DNA of 64,000 nt. Source: Tachypleus tridentatus. Its lineage: Eukaryota; Arthropoda; Merostomata; Xiphosura; Limulidae. Positions 33,212-44,400 of the stretch are shown here, in pieces. The notes under the pieces are model-generated. The model was not told where the DNA came from, did no database searches, and saw only the letters and a program-made list of their open reading frames with translations. Made by a program: the position numbers and the translations under genes. Within the stretch, counting starts at the first letter, position 1. Each line of letters begins with the position of its first letter. Location of the stretch: positions 149,081,009 through 149,145,008 of the forward strand of contig NC_134834.1 of NCBI RefSeq assembly GCF_004210375.1, given 5' to 3'.

Positions 33212-33322
33212 GTGGAGGTAATTTATTCTCAAGCTTCTCACGCTGTAAGTATATATACTAATACATTAAAGCCACCATTTGTCTCATAAGTAAACTTGAG
33301 CTCCCCAGGGAAACAACGGTAT

Positions 33323-33575
33323 GTCTGTACACATCTGTTGTTGGAAGCCTGGTTTCGATGCCTGTGGTGGGCAGAGCACAGATAGTCCTTTCTATAGCTT
33401 TGTTCTTAAATACAAAACAAACAAACACTAAGTTCGATGATTTATAACACTAAATGTCGGATAATGCTTGTTCTAAAGAATAAACAGACAACTAATTACA
33501 AAGCTAAAATCCAGGATTCAATTCCCCATGCCAGACAGGCGCAGATAGAATTAATGTAGGTTTGCGCTAAAACAA
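33323..33575 (+). repeat. two adjacent copies of the second SINE family
   Basis: Copy 1 at 33,323-33,432 ('tggtttcgatgcctgtggtg', 'gggcagagcacagatag', CAAACAAACA tail). Copy 2 at about 33,487-33,575 ('ggattcaattccccatg', 'gcgcagatag'). Both resemble 208-330 and 34,377-34,500. Confidence 0.6.
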
Positions 33576-33769
33576 ATTAATGATTTAATAAAACGGCAGT
33601 TTAGAACTGTTAGTTTTTTTATATATACGTATAAACATACAATACTTTGGCGAGCAACAATTCACATTTTCCCGAACGTTTTTACAAAAAATATGAATAA
33701 CAATGGACTATTTGGTGATTTAAAGTTGTTTACGCACACCTGTCCTTGATTTAAAAAAGCATAAATCTA

Positions 33770-34370
33770 CCCTTTATTTTTCACTGATGAAACTATCAAG
33801 TTCTCTTTTAAACAATTGTAAATTGCTAACTTCAACAGCATTACTACTTCTAACTGCAACTTATTTTCTAAGCCCATCATATTGTTAGAAATATAACATT
33901 ATGTGAAGTGGAACCCCTATCTTCTTCAACCTCGTTTTATTATCTTCAGAATACAATGCAGCGAATTGCTACCAGTTGCTGGCCTGGCATGGCCGAGCGC
34001 GTAAGGCGTGCGACTCGTAATCCGAGGGTCGCGGGTTCGCGCCCGCGTCGCGCTAAACATGCTCGCTCTCCCAGCCGTGGGGAAGTATATTGTGACGGTC
34101 AATCCCACTATTCGTTGGTAAAAGAGTAGCCCAAGAGTTGGCGGTGGGTGGTGATGACTAGCTGCCTTCCCTCTAGTCTTACACTGCTAAATTAGGGACG
34201 GCTAGCACAGATTGCCCTCGAGTAGCTTTGTGCGAAATTCAAAATTACAATTTGCTACCAGTTCCACGGATAATCTTATAATCTTCAAAAATGCCACCTC
34301 TTACCCTTCTTTTGTTAATCTACCCTATAAGATAAATATTTCATCTCATCCAAACAACTCTCATGTGAAT
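33770..34370 (-). mobile_element. CR1-like LINE 3' end, split by a SINE
   Basis: Minus-strand codons after the SINE is removed resemble the LINE C-terminal tail (frameshifted 'LENKLQLEVV' and 'LAIYNCLKENLI' parts). Same type as 17,770-17,960. SINE at 33,978-34,248 sits inside. Confidence 0.55.
33978..34248 (+). repeat. tRNA-Thr-type SINE with target-site duplication
   Basis: GGCCTGGCATGGCCGAGCGC head, full body. Flanked by 'gaattgctaccagtt' (33,963-33,977) and 'aatttgctaccagtt' (34,249-34,263). Confidence 0.93.
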
Positions 34371-34376
34371 ACTGTC

Positions 34377-34500
34377 GACCCCCGCTAGTACAGCGGTATG
34401 TTTACTGATTCACAATGCTAAATTCAGGGATTCGATTTTTCTCGGTGGGCTCAGCAGATAGCCCGATGTGGCTTTGCTATAAGAAAAACACACACACACG
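34377..34500 (+). repeat. second tRNA-derived SINE family, best copy
   Basis: Head 'cccccgctagtacagcgg', box B GGGATTCGATTTTTC, then 'ggtgggctcagcagatagcc', 'gatgtggctttgctataaga' and a (CA)n tail. Confidence 0.75.
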
Positions 34501-34744
34501 AATTCTTTCCACCAATTTAAAATATTTATTAGATAAACTACTAGTCCAGTACACATCATTACAGTTTCTAAATAACGCTAAACTCATATTGCTTTGATTG
34601 CTTCAGTCACTTATTCCACCACCACACCAAGATTCTTTTCCTCTGTTGTGTTATTCCGTTGATTGCTGTTCATATTGAACGTATGATCAAAGTTAAGGTA
34701 ACATTAAAGGTAATTTACTAAATATAGGTATACTTATACTAATT

Positions 34745-35024
34745 GGCCCGGCATGGCCAAGCATGTTAAGGTGTGCGACTCGTAATCTGAGGGTCGCGGG
34801 TTCGAATCCCGGTCGCACCAAACATGCTCGCCATTTCTGCCGTGGGGCGTAATAATTTCATGATCAATCCCACTATTTGTTGGTAAAAGAGTAGCCCAAG
34901 AGTTGGCGGTGGATGGTGATGACTAGCTGCCTTCCCTCTAGTCTTACACTACTAAATTAGGGACGGCTAGCACAGATAGCCTTCGAGTAGCTTTGCGCGA
35001 AATTCAAAAACAAACAAACAAACC
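34745..35024 (+). repeat. tRNA-Thr-type SINE, complete, with target-site duplication
   Basis: Near-consensus copy from GGCCCGGCATGGCCAAG to (CAAA)n. Perfect 10-bp duplication TATACTAATT on both sides (34,735-34,744 and 35,025-35,034). A good reference copy for the family. Confidence 0.95.
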
Positions 35025-35171
35025 TATACTAATTAATAACCTAACATTTGAATACAACAACCCCTAAAATTCCATACCCGTTTACATTCTCGTCTCTAAG
35101 ACATGTGCCTGGTAATGGTTAGTTGCAAACTCTATTTGTTAACCTGAAGATGACCTAAGAATTGCGAAATA

Positions 35172-37160
35172 TTTTGTACTCTATTTTAATTAGAATTTTA
35201 ATATTCACACGAGGTATCTTGGGAATAGATCTAAACAACAATTGATGGATACCGCTGTCGACATCTTTGCACAAGGTAACACAAAGCAATGTTCTCCGTG
35301 GGTTACCTTGGTAACATATATTGACAGGCCCTTAGACTAGTCGTTGGATTTTACTGCCAATCAGACCAAATTAATTTAATTGCAGAATGCGGTGGTAAGT
35401 GGAGCTCACAAATTGCTAAATCGAGGAAATGTATGGTTAGTCTAAAGAAACTGATTCTGAAACTGAGGTTCAATAAAGTACATCAAGTTTATTTAAGTTA
35501 TTATAATAACACACATTTTTCAATAACTATAATTATTTGTTAATATTTAATTTTTGAGTTGAACATTTTTCATATATAATATGTTTAACCACATTATGGA
35601 TACTAACTTCCTTTATATTTGTACTTCGCTATTCTATTCTAAACTACACTCACTGAACCGGAGAAACAGCAGTCTTACTTTCAAGAAAGTTGAGATGTTC
35701 CATTGGAAATTAAAAATCTTCATCATTCTTGAACTAGAATTTTGACCTGGAGGCAGAACGACTCCAGAATTTGTTAATTTCTGAAACTCATCGGGCTTTC
35801 CCTAAACATTATTCAAAACTCCCAAGTAACTGGTTTCTATAATGGTGAGTGAGCAGACTGCTTTCTCACTTGTACCATTGCTCCAATTTATAGAGATGAA
35901 TTTTACATCAAAGTGCCAATTTTAGATGCTATCATCAGTAACGTATCACTATTAAACTCGTGACTAGCGTTTTTTTGTCAGCGTTCTTATTGAGTTACTG
36001 AGCGTTGGTTCTATTATTATCACTCTTTAACTCATAATTCTCAACACTAACTACTAGCTAACTATGCTTTGTCCATTGCTTAACTTAAATTCGCAATACA
36101 GGCATCTTTCTTATGCACACCCAGAGTGTCCAGTTGGTTAAGGCGCTCGACTCTCAATCTGAGAGGCGCAGGTCCAAATCCCTATCACACCAAACATTCT
36201 TGCCATTTCAGCCGTTAGGGAAATATACAGTGACGGTCAGCCCCACTATTCGTTGGTAAAAGTTGCCAGTGGGTGGTAATGACTAGCTGCCTTCCTTCTA
36301 GTCTTAGATTGCTAAATTAGGAACGGCTAACGCAGATAGCCCTCGTATAGCTTTGCGCGAAATTCCAAAAACAAACAATCCTTTTTATGCAATTTCTCAA
36401 CGTGTGTATACCACCCTTAAAAATCTAAATTTTCTTTAATTTCTTTTTGTTAATCAATGTTTACAATAAACATTATTTACTGATTTGCTTAAACAATCCT
36501 CACGTTAACATAATATTCTAAACTGATTGTATATAATAAATAATATACTAATTAATAACATATAATTAAATAATTATAATGTATATATATCTGTGTGTAT
36601 AATATAATCGTACGATAAATTTAGTATACATGTGATGTAGCATATATAAGCCAAATATAATGATTTTACATTGTCAGATGTAAATATTCTATATACACTT
36701 TCATTAATAATCTTATTCAGAATTATGTTTGGAAGTATAAGAAGGTGCGTCATTCGCGATGGATGATCCAAAATTAAATGTCACATGCCTTCCATTTGAC
36801 ACAATGTTTACGAAGGTGCCATTGTTATACACAGAGAATTCTTTTTGAAAAGTCCAATTGTCTGTATGGAGAACAACCATAACCATCCAGATTCACTTGT
36901 GGAAGGCCCATTCGTTGATTCAAAATTCGCGCCTTCTTCTTTCCTTTTATGTAGATCTTGGAATAATGTTCACGGATGTCTTGACACAGGTCGCTCAAGT
37001 ACCGAAAGGTGCGATTGGCACCTGACCATCTGATATCGTGTAAATACTTCGTTCACCAGTTCAGGTGTCAATGGTTCTATTCACTCAATACTTTTTCAAT
37101 TGTATCAAACATTCTTTCTAATTTATTTGGAGACAGAAAGAATGAACTCAATTTTCTACC
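35172..37160 (-). mobile_element. retroelement 3' segment, copy 1 of an inverted pair
   Basis: The whole 1.99-kb segment is present in inverted orientation at 50,410-52,391; about 98% identical over 35,461-35,700 by eye. It contains a SINE (36,116-36,380) present in both copies at the same place, so the SINE insertion predates the duplication. The right part carries env-like coding remnants on the minus strand that continue to 37,809 in this copy only. Confidence 0.85.
36116..36380 (+). repeat. SINE inside the retroelement segment (variant head)
   Basis: Head reads 'ggcgctcgactctcaatctg' rather than the usual CTCGTAATCTG, with a shortened body (a short deletion around 'ggtaaaagttgccagtgg'). 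Orthologous copy at 51,188-51,446. Confidence 0.85.
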
Positions 37161-37809
37161 TGCAGCTACACAAAATGCTTGTACGAACTTAACTAATTCT
37201 GTTATGCTACTTGCAACAGTTAGAAATAACTGTTTTAAGTTATTCTGAATTCTGGTGTTAAAAACGAAGATTTAAATTCGTGCTTTGTGTAATTCATATT
37301 GTCTGACTATGGTGTATTAATGCAATATTAATGTTCACTAAAGCCAAAGACACGTTCTTCACATATTGATCGTGAAATTCAATAGTCTGGTTTAATGAAT
37401 TCATTATAGTTGTCTGTTCACCTATCAAATTAGCCATTTCCTTTAATACCTGTTTCTATCGTTCTACCTTCTCGTTTAATTCACACAAGTCTTCGGTGGT
37501 AGCAGTTCTGAATAAAAACTTCAAAACTCTTCCACCCGTATTTAATAAGTCTAGTTTCTGTGGAGTTTGGTCTGATATTGATTTGTTTTCATTAATATTG
37601 TTTAATTTCAATTGCTTGGAGATGAATAACTTTATGGCATTTGCTTCATAAATTGACCTGTCCCAGACCATACCAACCGTGTACTTCAAGAGTAAAGAAG
37701 AAGGGGGCAGGTGCCCATTTCTACCAAGCATTGAATGAATAAATCTGTTTGATTTGTTTTTTTCAAAATAGGGTATTGTGATCACCCATTGCACTGTCTT
37801 GGGGCTCAA
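36850..37809 (-). pseudogene. env-like fusion-glycoprotein remnant of an endogenous retroelement
   Basis: A 117-codon open frame (37,456-37,809) ends in a Gly-rich, hydrophobic stretch followed by an acidic 'TATTEDL'-type turn. That resembles the segment after the cleavage site of baculovirus-F-like envelope proteins of insect gypsy/BEL retroelements. Further degraded pieces downstream (37,450 to about 36,850) look like the helical ectodomain, with many stops. No gag, protease, polymerase or second LTR is visible, so this is the 3' part of an old insertion. Assignment rests on pattern memory and is tentative. Confidence 0.4.
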
Positions 37810-38640
37810 TGTTCCTCCAGGCTCTCCAATACATTCCCAGCTCCTCTTTCTTCTAGTGGAGTATGGGAGTCCTTACCAGTTCCAAGCCACTCTGGAAGCA
37901 CCCTGCTGGATTGATTCCATATATGATGGTTATAACTATTCAGTTCAGAGTAGGGTGGTGATGTTCTGTCGGTGTAAATGACATAACATCATCCAATCTA
38001 CATTTAACCATACAATGGAGTGAAACGTCTAAACCCAATTCATTCCTTCAGTTTGGAGCCCTCATGCATGGATGTTGGTACCATTGGGTTGGTTGGGTTA
38101 GGACTGAATCAATCAACATAAGTCCTCATACATGTTTTGGGTTGTCTGTCTTTCTCCCATGATTCCTCATTCTGTGTTGGGGAGGGGGGTTCACAGCAAG
38201 GGTACATGGGATTGTTCCAGTTCTATTGTTGGCTCTCTCTCTCTTTCTCTTCTTCATAATTAATGTTGAATTGACCAATTTGTTTATATTCCCTTCACTG
38301 TCAGCAATGTCCACATATTGCATTATTTACAGTAAATTTGTTTTTACCTGTTTATAATAGTCATTCTGAATAACTGACTGAAACTTTGACTTTTGTTGCT
38401 AATTTTTATGTAAATTATGTAAAAAATCTTATTAGATATTAGTGAATTTGGAACACTGATTATATTTTTTTATTTACATTTCTTTGTGGTATTAGTGGCC
38501 TTGTAACCAACAGACTTGGTGTGTAAATAATTTAGAAAATGTGTTCAAAAACAAAAGGGATCAATATGAACCTTAAAAAATAACTGTACAATTAATCTGT
38601 AATTACATGATCACTGAATTTATGTGATGTTACAAACTGT
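37810..38640. other. unassigned repetitive-looking sequence
   Basis: Broken minus-strand frames continue upstream of the env-like piece without a recognisable domain. A (TC)n run lies at about 38,227-38,250. Confidence 0.3.
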
Positions 38641-38644
38641 TGTG

Positions 38645-38930
38645 GTTCATTCAGTTTTGCCCAAAGCTACTTGAGGTCTAGTGCACTAGCCATTCTTAAT
38701 TTCAAAGTGATAAAAAAGGTAGCTAGTTAACGTTACCTTACTAACAACTCATGAACTCCAAACTGAATGATGAAATTTGACTGTCATAAGAATGATGTAC
38801 CCATGGACCAGAGTTCAGAGCACTTTTTTATATATATATTAATGGAGTGTGAAAAATGGAACCTCTGCCACAGTCCAGTATACTAACCATTGGACTGTGA
38901 TTGACCCTATTACATAAACATGCATTCTCA
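38645..38930 (-). repeat. strongly diverged SINE
   Basis: Starts 'ttttgcccaaagctacttga' and 'gtgcactagccattcttaat' as in the SINE tail-to-body order; the rest is barely recognisable. Confidence 0.5.
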
Positions 38931-41247
38931 CATAATAAAGCCACATTCAGGAGTGAAAATTTCCTGTTGTCTACCCTGTTTTTAGGTGTTGTATAATAAT
39001 AATAAATGTTTTTCTAACACTACATTGTTTATTGTTTTATTCCAATAAAAAAAATGAGAAAAAAACTAAACGTCAGAACAATAACACACATACACCATGA
39101 TGGTGGCAATAACAGAAGGTTGTGTGTTCACCAAAAGATGTTAACAACTTGTGGAACTGAAGGTATTTACCAATGTATTTCAGAACGAAAATAAATAAGT
39201 TCTGTGTGGATGTATAGAACATATGAACCTTCTTTAACGAGGACATGTGGCCAATTACAAGTGTTTATTTGAATACTGTTATTAAATAATTTCAACCTAC
39301 AGCCTGGTAAAAGTTGAAAAAATCATATGATTCTAAAATAAAACGTTTATTACGTTTCACTGAGTTCTATGTTATTGCCTATCAGTATCTAATTAAAGAA
39401 AAAGAATAATTTCTAAATCACATTCATGAAGTTTAAAAGAGAGTTAAAAAAAACTTCCCACTTAATTATTTATTAACTAAATATAAAGTCCCCATTTTTC
39501 TAAGCCATTATTATAATCAATCAAATAATGCACCTCTAGCCAGGAAATACATAATTTCTCTTTTAAAAATGATACATACATTCTGTCAGTTACTTTCAAC
39601 TTAAAAATTTCATAATCAAATCACAATTTATTTTTCTCTCTCTTGCTTGCTTTAAATATATGAATATACTACCACATATAATCAAATATCCACATACTTA
39701 TACACCCATCTCTTGTTATCACATGAACATCACAAACTGAAAGTGAGTGGAAGTATAAAACTATCATAATACCTATAACACCATAAAATATCTATTTACC
39801 AATACACATATTTCTTGATATCACCCAAAAGTAACTCTTAAAAACCAGCATAGTAAATATACCTACATTAATAAAAATACAATTATGTTTGTAAACAGCT
39901 TAAAAATTCATTATTACGAAATATTTCATCACTTGTGGATTTTGAAGTCTTGAAAACAGGTTTCATTTCTCCATGGAACAAAATATGAACACCAGTTATA
40001 ATACCTTTTGAATAAAGAAACAAAACTTTACAAAGTTATAAAAATAGACTGGAAAGAAAGTGTGATTAAAACACAAATGTATTACAAGTTAAAGTGTGGG
40101 AGGCAGGCATACCAGGCATTTATACCTCCCTAATTTAACACATAACTTTTAAACATTTTTATAATTAACGTAAACCTATGCAGTTTTTGCATAAACATTT
40201 GGTCCACAAAACCATTAATCCATTGTCTGCTGGTTTGTCATACATGATTTACAGCTGGTACACTTAATACTTGGAGCAGCTGCATTCAGTGCGTTAAAGT
40301 TGAATTTGTTCTAGTTACTTTTGTTTCGTTGTTTTATCCTAGAGATATTAATGTTTGAAATAAAAGAAATGTTAAAAATGCTAGACATAATTCTCACTAA
40401 TTATAATATTTTATTAAATAAGAATCAAAGTGTTAAATTCTTCTAGAAACAATGAAGATTACTAATACACCATGTCTGGGGTCAAGACAAGCTTCAGAGA
40501 TTTATTGGTCCTAGGCTTTTCAACTTATAGAAGCCCCCTCGAGATAGAGCCTCTATATGCAATGCATTTATAGTGATAGCTTGAGAACCTCTAATTAGTG
40601 TGAGGCCCTGGGTTTCAGCCCAGTAAGCCATGCCTTAATCCAGGGTTAGCTGGCATAAGTGCACAAAAAAAGAAGAATGTGTCTTATAGGATTGTCAACA
40701 TGTTCAGTAATTGTAAAAGTCAGTTAAAGCATCATAATTTTCATCAGACAGAACATTACAATGGTCATTAATCATACCACCTAAAATTAAAATGGTTGAT
40801 AACAACAACAGATATAACCTTCAATAATAATTCAAAAATTCATAACGATAAAAAGCCATAATGTACACAGTTACAATGCCCAATAATTATAACAGTAAAA
40901 AATCAATAGTCTGTGTAAATATTCCAAACTGTGCTAGAACATTAAGGTTGGTTTTATACGTTACCCAGATGACCATGCCACCAACGTTTTGTGTCTTGGT
41001 GTGTAAATTAAAAGCCAGAAAAAGTAAGACAGGTAAGTTTTGACATCTCAATAAAATAGAAAAAAAAGTCAGGTTTCACAATATAACTGAATAATTAAAA
41101 CATTCCTTTGTACAAAGATGTTTTTAAGCCAAATTAGCCCACAAAGGGAAATCTTATTGCAAGTGCTATACAACCCTACATACACTAAGAAAAAATATAT
41201 TCTGTTTAATAGTGGATTCTAAGTTTACTGTTAGTCTACTGATGAAG
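38931..41247 (-). other. 3' flank / 3' UTR region of CEP104
   Basis: AT-rich sequence downstream of the CEP104 stop. Several minus-strand AATAAA candidates exist (e.g. near 40,409) but none is clearly the used site. No other gene seen. Confidence 0.4.
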
Positions 41248-41453
41248 CTACTTCTTGTGATTTCTTTGAGAAGGAGTGCCAGCTTTCAATGATTGTTGAG
41301 AAGAAGCTCTGCTTCTAGCTTTGAAATTTACCTGGTCTGAAGGGGTTATGGTACTTTTAGAAGGACGGTTTGAGGACTCACTTGGTTCTTCAGCAAGTTG
41401 AGATAGACTCGAATGATTTGGTACATCTTGAGTATTCTTTTTTGACTTAGAAG
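41248..41453 (-). CDS. CEP104: CEP104 terminal exon
   Basis: Acceptor ATCTTTACAG at 41,454-41,463, phase 1, encodes a Ser/Lys/Thr-rich tail (ASKSKKNTQDVPNHSS...QRNHKK) and stop TAG at 41,248. Low complexity, as is the tail of vertebrate CEP104. Confidence 0.85.
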
Positions 41454-44400
41454 CTGTAAAGATAAATGGGCATGTAATGTTATCAAATGAGTTGAGAACA
41501 TGTAACCCTACACTCACTATTTGATAGAGAGTAGTTATTCACATTCATGTCACTGATGGCATCTGTTTTTGTTACAGTCAGTTACGTTCATGTCTCTGAT
41601 GACATCAGTAACTGTTACAGTCAGTCACGTTCATGTCACTGATGACATCAGTAACTGTTACAGTCAGTCATGTGCATGCTAATGATGGCATGAACAGTAA
41701 GCAGTACTATCATTCTTGTACATACCACATTATATATTGCTAGTACTTGTACTCCTCATATTGGCATCTGTCAATAAAGCTATTGTGTTTAGACTAACTG
41801 TGGGGTCATTGTAAAGTAACGGTCAAATTACATATTGACATAACTTGTTCATTCATGGATATCTTTATGGAGACGATAATAATAATTTTACTTTTCATTA
41901 GGATCTGCATGTTTTGTGAAGAAAAAAAATGATTCTTTTAATCCTGAGCAATTAGATCTTCATTATTACAAAGACTGCCCAATGTTGATGCTCTGTCAAA
42001 ACTGCAAACAGGTGAGAATGTATAATATATAAAAATAATGTAATACTTGTAATAAAAAGGACTTGTACATAACTTGTCAAAAACTTGTGTTTTGACATTC
42101 ACAATACTTGGATTAAAATTGAGATTCCTGACTAGAGAGATCAATTCATATTTCATTTGTTGTTTATTAGTTCAGTTGTTCCCTTAGCTCAAAAAATTGA
42201 AAATATGGTGAACATTTTCATATTTTTTTTTCTGTCAGAATATTAGAAACTCAATTTAGTGGTTAGAAAGTACCCATTTTTCTAGTTTCTCCATTTTCTC
42301 TGAAAAATGGAAAATAAAGATTTGTGCAACTTGGAATTTATTTCCTTTCTTTAATTAAAGCTCTCAATGGGGACCTGTTGTTTGAGACACGTCATGAGTA
42401 AAGAAGAACCAACAGTGTAGGTTTAAAAATCTGAAACATTGTAATAACATTACTGTGAACCTTTTTTAGATGGTTTATTTATTTGCTGACAAAGTTACAT
42501 AGGAAGTAAAAATGAGCCCATAATGTTAGAGATTAAAATTAGGAGGAAAAATTTACTATCATTCTTTTCAAGAACTCTTATTTAAGGCACATTTTCCTTT
42601 ACATTTAATTATAAATAATAATGTTATTTTTTTTCCATTTGGCATAACAGAAAAATCCAGTGTCTTGCCACTAAATTCACCTGATGCAATGACATTTAAG
42701 ATTTATTTTCTGATTTATACCTAGTTTATGCCCATTATATTTGGAAAAATAATTGTGAGGGTTAATTTTTCTTCCTATGTTGATGTCAATGGGAATGTGT
42801 CATCACTGTCACCTATACATTGATGTATAAAGGAAGGTATCATTTCTGCATTGATGCTCAAAAGAAGTCATTGCTTTGTTGATAAAGATAGGAAGTGTCA
42901 TCCCTATGTTAATGTACATGGAAAGGGGCCATACCTATGTTAATGTACACAGAAATATGTTATGTGTCCTCCTTATGCTGACATACGTAGGAAGGGGCCA
43001 TACCTATGTCTGTATCAATAACAAGGTACAGTGCCTATACTGAGATCTATAGGAAGATGTATATAAGAAGGTATTATGTCTGTCAGTCATCCCTGTGTTG
43101 AGATATGTAGGAAGTTATCATCCATAAACTGGTTGACAAGGATGGTATTATCTCTGAAAGAGACCCTAAAAATGTTATTATGTCTTACCAACTTGGTACT
43201 TGTAAGTTTTAAAACTCATACACAAAAACAACACTGAAATAAGGTGATAATAGTTTTCTATTTTTTGGTATTTTATAAACAAAGCAACTAAAGTTCCATT
43301 TCATAATTGTTTTAAATAAATACTGTTTAGTTTTGTTTTAAATAGACCAACTTTTCATTTCTACCAAGAATATGATGTGGCTATTTGTACTGCTGAAGTT
43401 ATAAATTCCAGTGATACAAGCAACTTATATCCATGTATATCTTTTCTCATGTTTCTTAAGGTTGTCGAGATAGCTGGCTATACAGAACACTTGCTAGTTG
43501 AGTGTGACTCTCAAGACCAGTACAAACAGTGCCTGAGATGCAAGGAGGCAATCCCTCTTAAAGGGTACCAAGTGCACACGAGGTTGAAAAAGTGTACAGG
43601 TATAATTTCTTTCTTAGTTAACTATTTTAAGTGATGGTTCAGTGTCTTTGAAGAAACTTTACATTTCGAAAAGGTTTTGAATATCAAGTGTTTCCTTCAA
43701 TGAATTTGTCATGCTAGTCTATTGGAGTATACAGTTTTATAGATATATGACACACAAATTACTGTACCAATAGGGACCCTCCTATGTTTTCTCTGTGCAT
43801 TAAACAAATACATCAGCTGTAAACAAAGTTTATGGAAGGATATTGACATTAAAGAATATTAAACTGCAGTATATTATTTGTTATGGAATCAGAAAAGAAT
43901 TTTATGGAATCTTAAAAGTAAATTATATTTTATTTAATGAACAGCTGAAAGCGGGGCCATTTTCTACCTTTCTGTTTGTTTTTGGAATTTTGCACAAAGC
44001 TACTTGAGGGATATCTGTGCTAGCCATCCCTAATTTAGTAGTGTAAGACTAGAGGGAAGGCAGCTAGTCTTCACCACCCACTGCCAACTCTTGGGCTACT
44101 CTTTTACCAACGAATAGTGGGATTGACCATCACATTATAATGCCCCCACGGCTGAAAGGGCGAGCATGTTTGGCGCAACGGGGATGTTTTGTACTCTATT
44201 TTAATTAGAATTTTAATATCCACACCAGGTTTCTTGGGAATAGATCTAAATAACAATTGAAGGACACCATGCTGCCACCAGCCAGTAGTCCCATTACTGT
44301 GTACTCCACCCATATACCACTAAATGTAAACTTCATTAGTGTAATAATAAATGTTACATTTCAAAACTTGTGAATCTAGGTTTATCAAACTGTATATAAA

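Larger units (their letters stand above)
41825..44267 (+). repeat. inverted-repeat arm A (duplicate of 52,311-54,761)
   Basis: 2.44 kb, the reverse complement of 52,311-54,761 end to end. About 98% identical where I compared it (42,241-42,420), with a more diverged, indel-rich stretch at 42,780-43,140. Boundaries: 'aaattacatattgaca' on one side and the retroelement fragment (44,186-44,267) on the other. It includes copies of two CEP104 exons in antisense orientation to the gene. Confidence 0.95.

Noticed and set aside
33926..34108. ORFs inside SINEs (e.g. 29,116-29,340, 33,908-34,129, 48,500-48,682, 10,275-10,481)
   Set aside because: Translate the GC-rich SINE head and body; recurrent peptides such as 'RARTRDPRITSRTPYALGHA' are artefacts of the repeat.
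36574..36771. Pair of similar 65-codon ORFs (36,574-36,771 minus and 50,789-50,986 plus)
   Set aside because: The similarity comes from the inverted retroelement duplication; no domain and AT-rich chance translation.
43377..43634. 85-codon plus-strand ORF with a clear zinc-finger sequence
   Set aside because: It is the inverted duplicate of a CEP104 exon with flanking intron translated. The same ORF exists on the minus strand at 52,960-53,217. Not an independent gene.
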